A stretch of DNA of 64,000 bases, taken from Fischerella sp. PCC 9605. Lineage in GTDB: Bacteria; Cyanobacteriota; Cyanobacteriia; Cyanobacteriales; Nostocaceae. The stretch covers positions 1,389,946-1,453,945 of the forward strand of contig NZ_KI912149.1 of the NCBI RefSeq assembly GCF_000517105.1, in the 5' to 3' direction. This document shows, in pieces, positions 62,911-64,000 of this stretch. The notes beneath the pieces were generated by a model. It was not told the DNA's origin and did no database searches. It was given only the letters and a program-made list of their open reading frames with translations. Positions within the stretch are counted from its first letter, which is position 1, and each line of letters opens with the position of its first letter. Made by a program: the position numbers and the translations under genes.

Positions 62911-63330
62911 TTTTAATCCTCCATTAATCAGTAATTTTGTGCTTACATTACTGTTTTGCCTTGTTTTTCTCCCGCTTCCATCGTTCTCAAGTGTCAACTG
63001 TTTATCTATCAACAGAAAGGTTATTTCTGTTTGAATATGGGAAATAGGGAATAGAGAATAGCGTGATGGAGAGGTGGGGGATGGGGAGATGGGGAGGAGT
63101 GGGAGAGTGGGAGAGTGGGAGAATAACCACTAACTACTAACCACTAACTCTTGACCAATGACTAATGACCATTGACTCTTGACTAACAACGGAAATTCCG
63201 CCTCCATTGTTCGGTTCTACGACTTTCGCCATAACACAAATACCGATAATCTCGTAATTAGTAGCGAAAAAAGTAGTAAAAATCTGCCCAAAACGCTGGA
63301 TGTCGCTATTGAATCAAGGGGTGAATACCT
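62911..63330. repeat. repeat-rich spacer
   Basis: 63069-63120 is a purine run of gatggggagatggggaggagtg-type units and 63126-63187 holds ccactaac and tgactaatgacc heptamers. No gene is supported in this interval. Confidence 0.6.
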
Positions 63331-64000
63331 GTGTACAAATGGATCTTGCCTAGTCTGAGCGAAGTGTTAGCCAAGAGTCAATCAACTGTAGCTTTTTGTT
63401 CATCTGCTAAGGCACAGCAGCAATGGCGTATAAGCTTGGCAGCTACACAACAGCTACTATTAAATAATTTAGCAACGGTTGGTACTGATGTAACGCAAGG
63501 ATTAGTTTTAGCTGCACCAGCACCAGTATTTAATCATCCCAATCTGACTCAAAGCTTGCGATCGATAACTTTTACAGCACAAGTATTTAATCCTTTGGCA
63601 CTGATGCCATTTCAGATGCCCGATCGCGATGTTGCGATCGCAACAGATACAACTGTCGCGAATGAATCGGTATTGCCATTGCTCAAAACAGATCCATTGG
63701 CGAAAGAGCAGTTTTGTCTGGTTTTTACAGATAAATTTAGACTAGTACTGGTTTTAACAGAAAACGACGGGCAACAAGCATTTTTATTTTCTTTTGATCC
63801 AGAGGTTGTCCAGCAGGCGTGGAAAGCTTTGGGCGCACGGGTAATGTTGAGTAATCCCGATCTGTTTGCTGAACTAGAAGAATTAGTACACAAGTATTAT
63901 ACTCCGACACCAGATTATCGCATAGTGATGCAGTTCAGCCAGTTGTTGCTAGCAGAATTACCAGAGGAGGAAGGGACTAGAGGTTGGGGACTAGGAACTA
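63331..64000 (+). CDS. sensor-like protein N-terminus (DICT-like), cut by window edge
   Basis: The frame from GTG 63331 (VYKWILPSLSEVLAKSQSTVAF) runs open to the window end, at least 223 residues; an in-frame TGA at 63322 prevents an earlier start and aagggg precedes it. The segment KEQFCLVFTDKFRLVLVLTEND then FSFDPEVVQQAWKAL resembles the DICT-type sensory N-terminus found before histidine kinases or nucleotide cyclases in cyanobacteria. The kinase part, if any, is outside the window. Moderately sure of the class. Confidence 0.6.
   Translation, partial: MYKWILPSLSEVLAKSQSTVAFCSSAKAQQQWRISLAATQQLLLNNLATVGTDVTQGLVLAAPAPVFNHPNLTQSLRSITFTAQVFNPLALMPFQMPDRDVAIATDTTVANESVLPLLKTDPLAKEQFCLVFTDKFRLVLVLTENDGQQAFLFSFDPEVVQQAWKALGARVMLSNPDLFAELEELVHKYYTPTPDYRIVMQFSQLLLAELPEEEGTRGWGLGT

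Overview
The window looks like a chromosomal segment of a filamentous, probably heterocyst-forming type cyanobacterium. The evidence is the very frequent HIP1 octamer (gcgatcgc), the heptameric tandem repeats typical of Nostocales intergenic DNA, the rplI-dnaB pair with an intein in dnaB, and many proteins of cyanobacterial type (UbiB/ABC1 kinase, TIGR03792-like protein, phasin-like protein, giant WD40 NTPase). I cannot name a species.

Layout. 1-8 kb: the end of an MFS exporter, a lone glycosyltransferase, a decayed stretch with a LysR relic, a small ribbon-helix-helix gene facing an unknown gene across an inverted-repeat region, a MutY/MIG-like DNA glycosylase, a methyltransferase-PrsW protease pair, and an MscL channel with a zinc-ribbon tail. 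8-12 kb: an M1 aminopeptidase with a HEAT-repeat C-terminus, then an internally deleted IS4-type insertion sequence with intact ends and an 11-bp target duplication.

12.9-34.1 kb: a large plus-strand surface-polysaccharide locus. It holds a Wzc-type tyrosine kinase/copolymerase, a Wzy/O-antigen-ligase-type membrane protein, a Wzm/Wzt-type ABC exporter whose ATPase has a C-terminal extension, glycosyltransferases of families GT2 and GT4, a serine-acetyltransferase-like enzyme, two methyltransferases, and a galactofuranose module (GlfT2-like transferase plus UDP-galactopyranose mutase). Gene relics at three junctions (GT4 5' end, acetyltransferase piece, glf 3' end) show that the locus was assembled by recombination. 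A secreted protein of unknown function, an ABC1 kinase and a small membrane protein follow.

38.2-47.1 kb: a tight minus-strand operon of seven genes: two GT4 enzymes, an ABC exporter fused to two degenerate histidine-kinase dimerisation domains, a GT10 fucosyltransferase-like enzyme, and three tandem GT8-like paralogues. This reads as a second glycoconjugate synthesis-and-export unit.

47.8-64 kb: housekeeping and accessory genes: glyoxalase II, ribosomal protein L9, intein-split DnaB, a lipoprotein-like FKBP isomerase, a 42-bp repeat array, a 1612-residue TPR/NTPase/TM/14-WD40 protein paired with a second P-loop ATPase, an AraC relic, a phasin-like protein, a TIGR03792-like protein, a BON-domain lipoprotein, a glycine-zipper stress protein and the start of a sensor-like protein cut by the window edge. 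The best candidates for a less-described system are the NTPase/WD40 pair (53.4-59.8 kb) and the exporter/HisKA-like fusion operon (38-47 kb). No tRNA, rRNA or CRISPR array was recognised.
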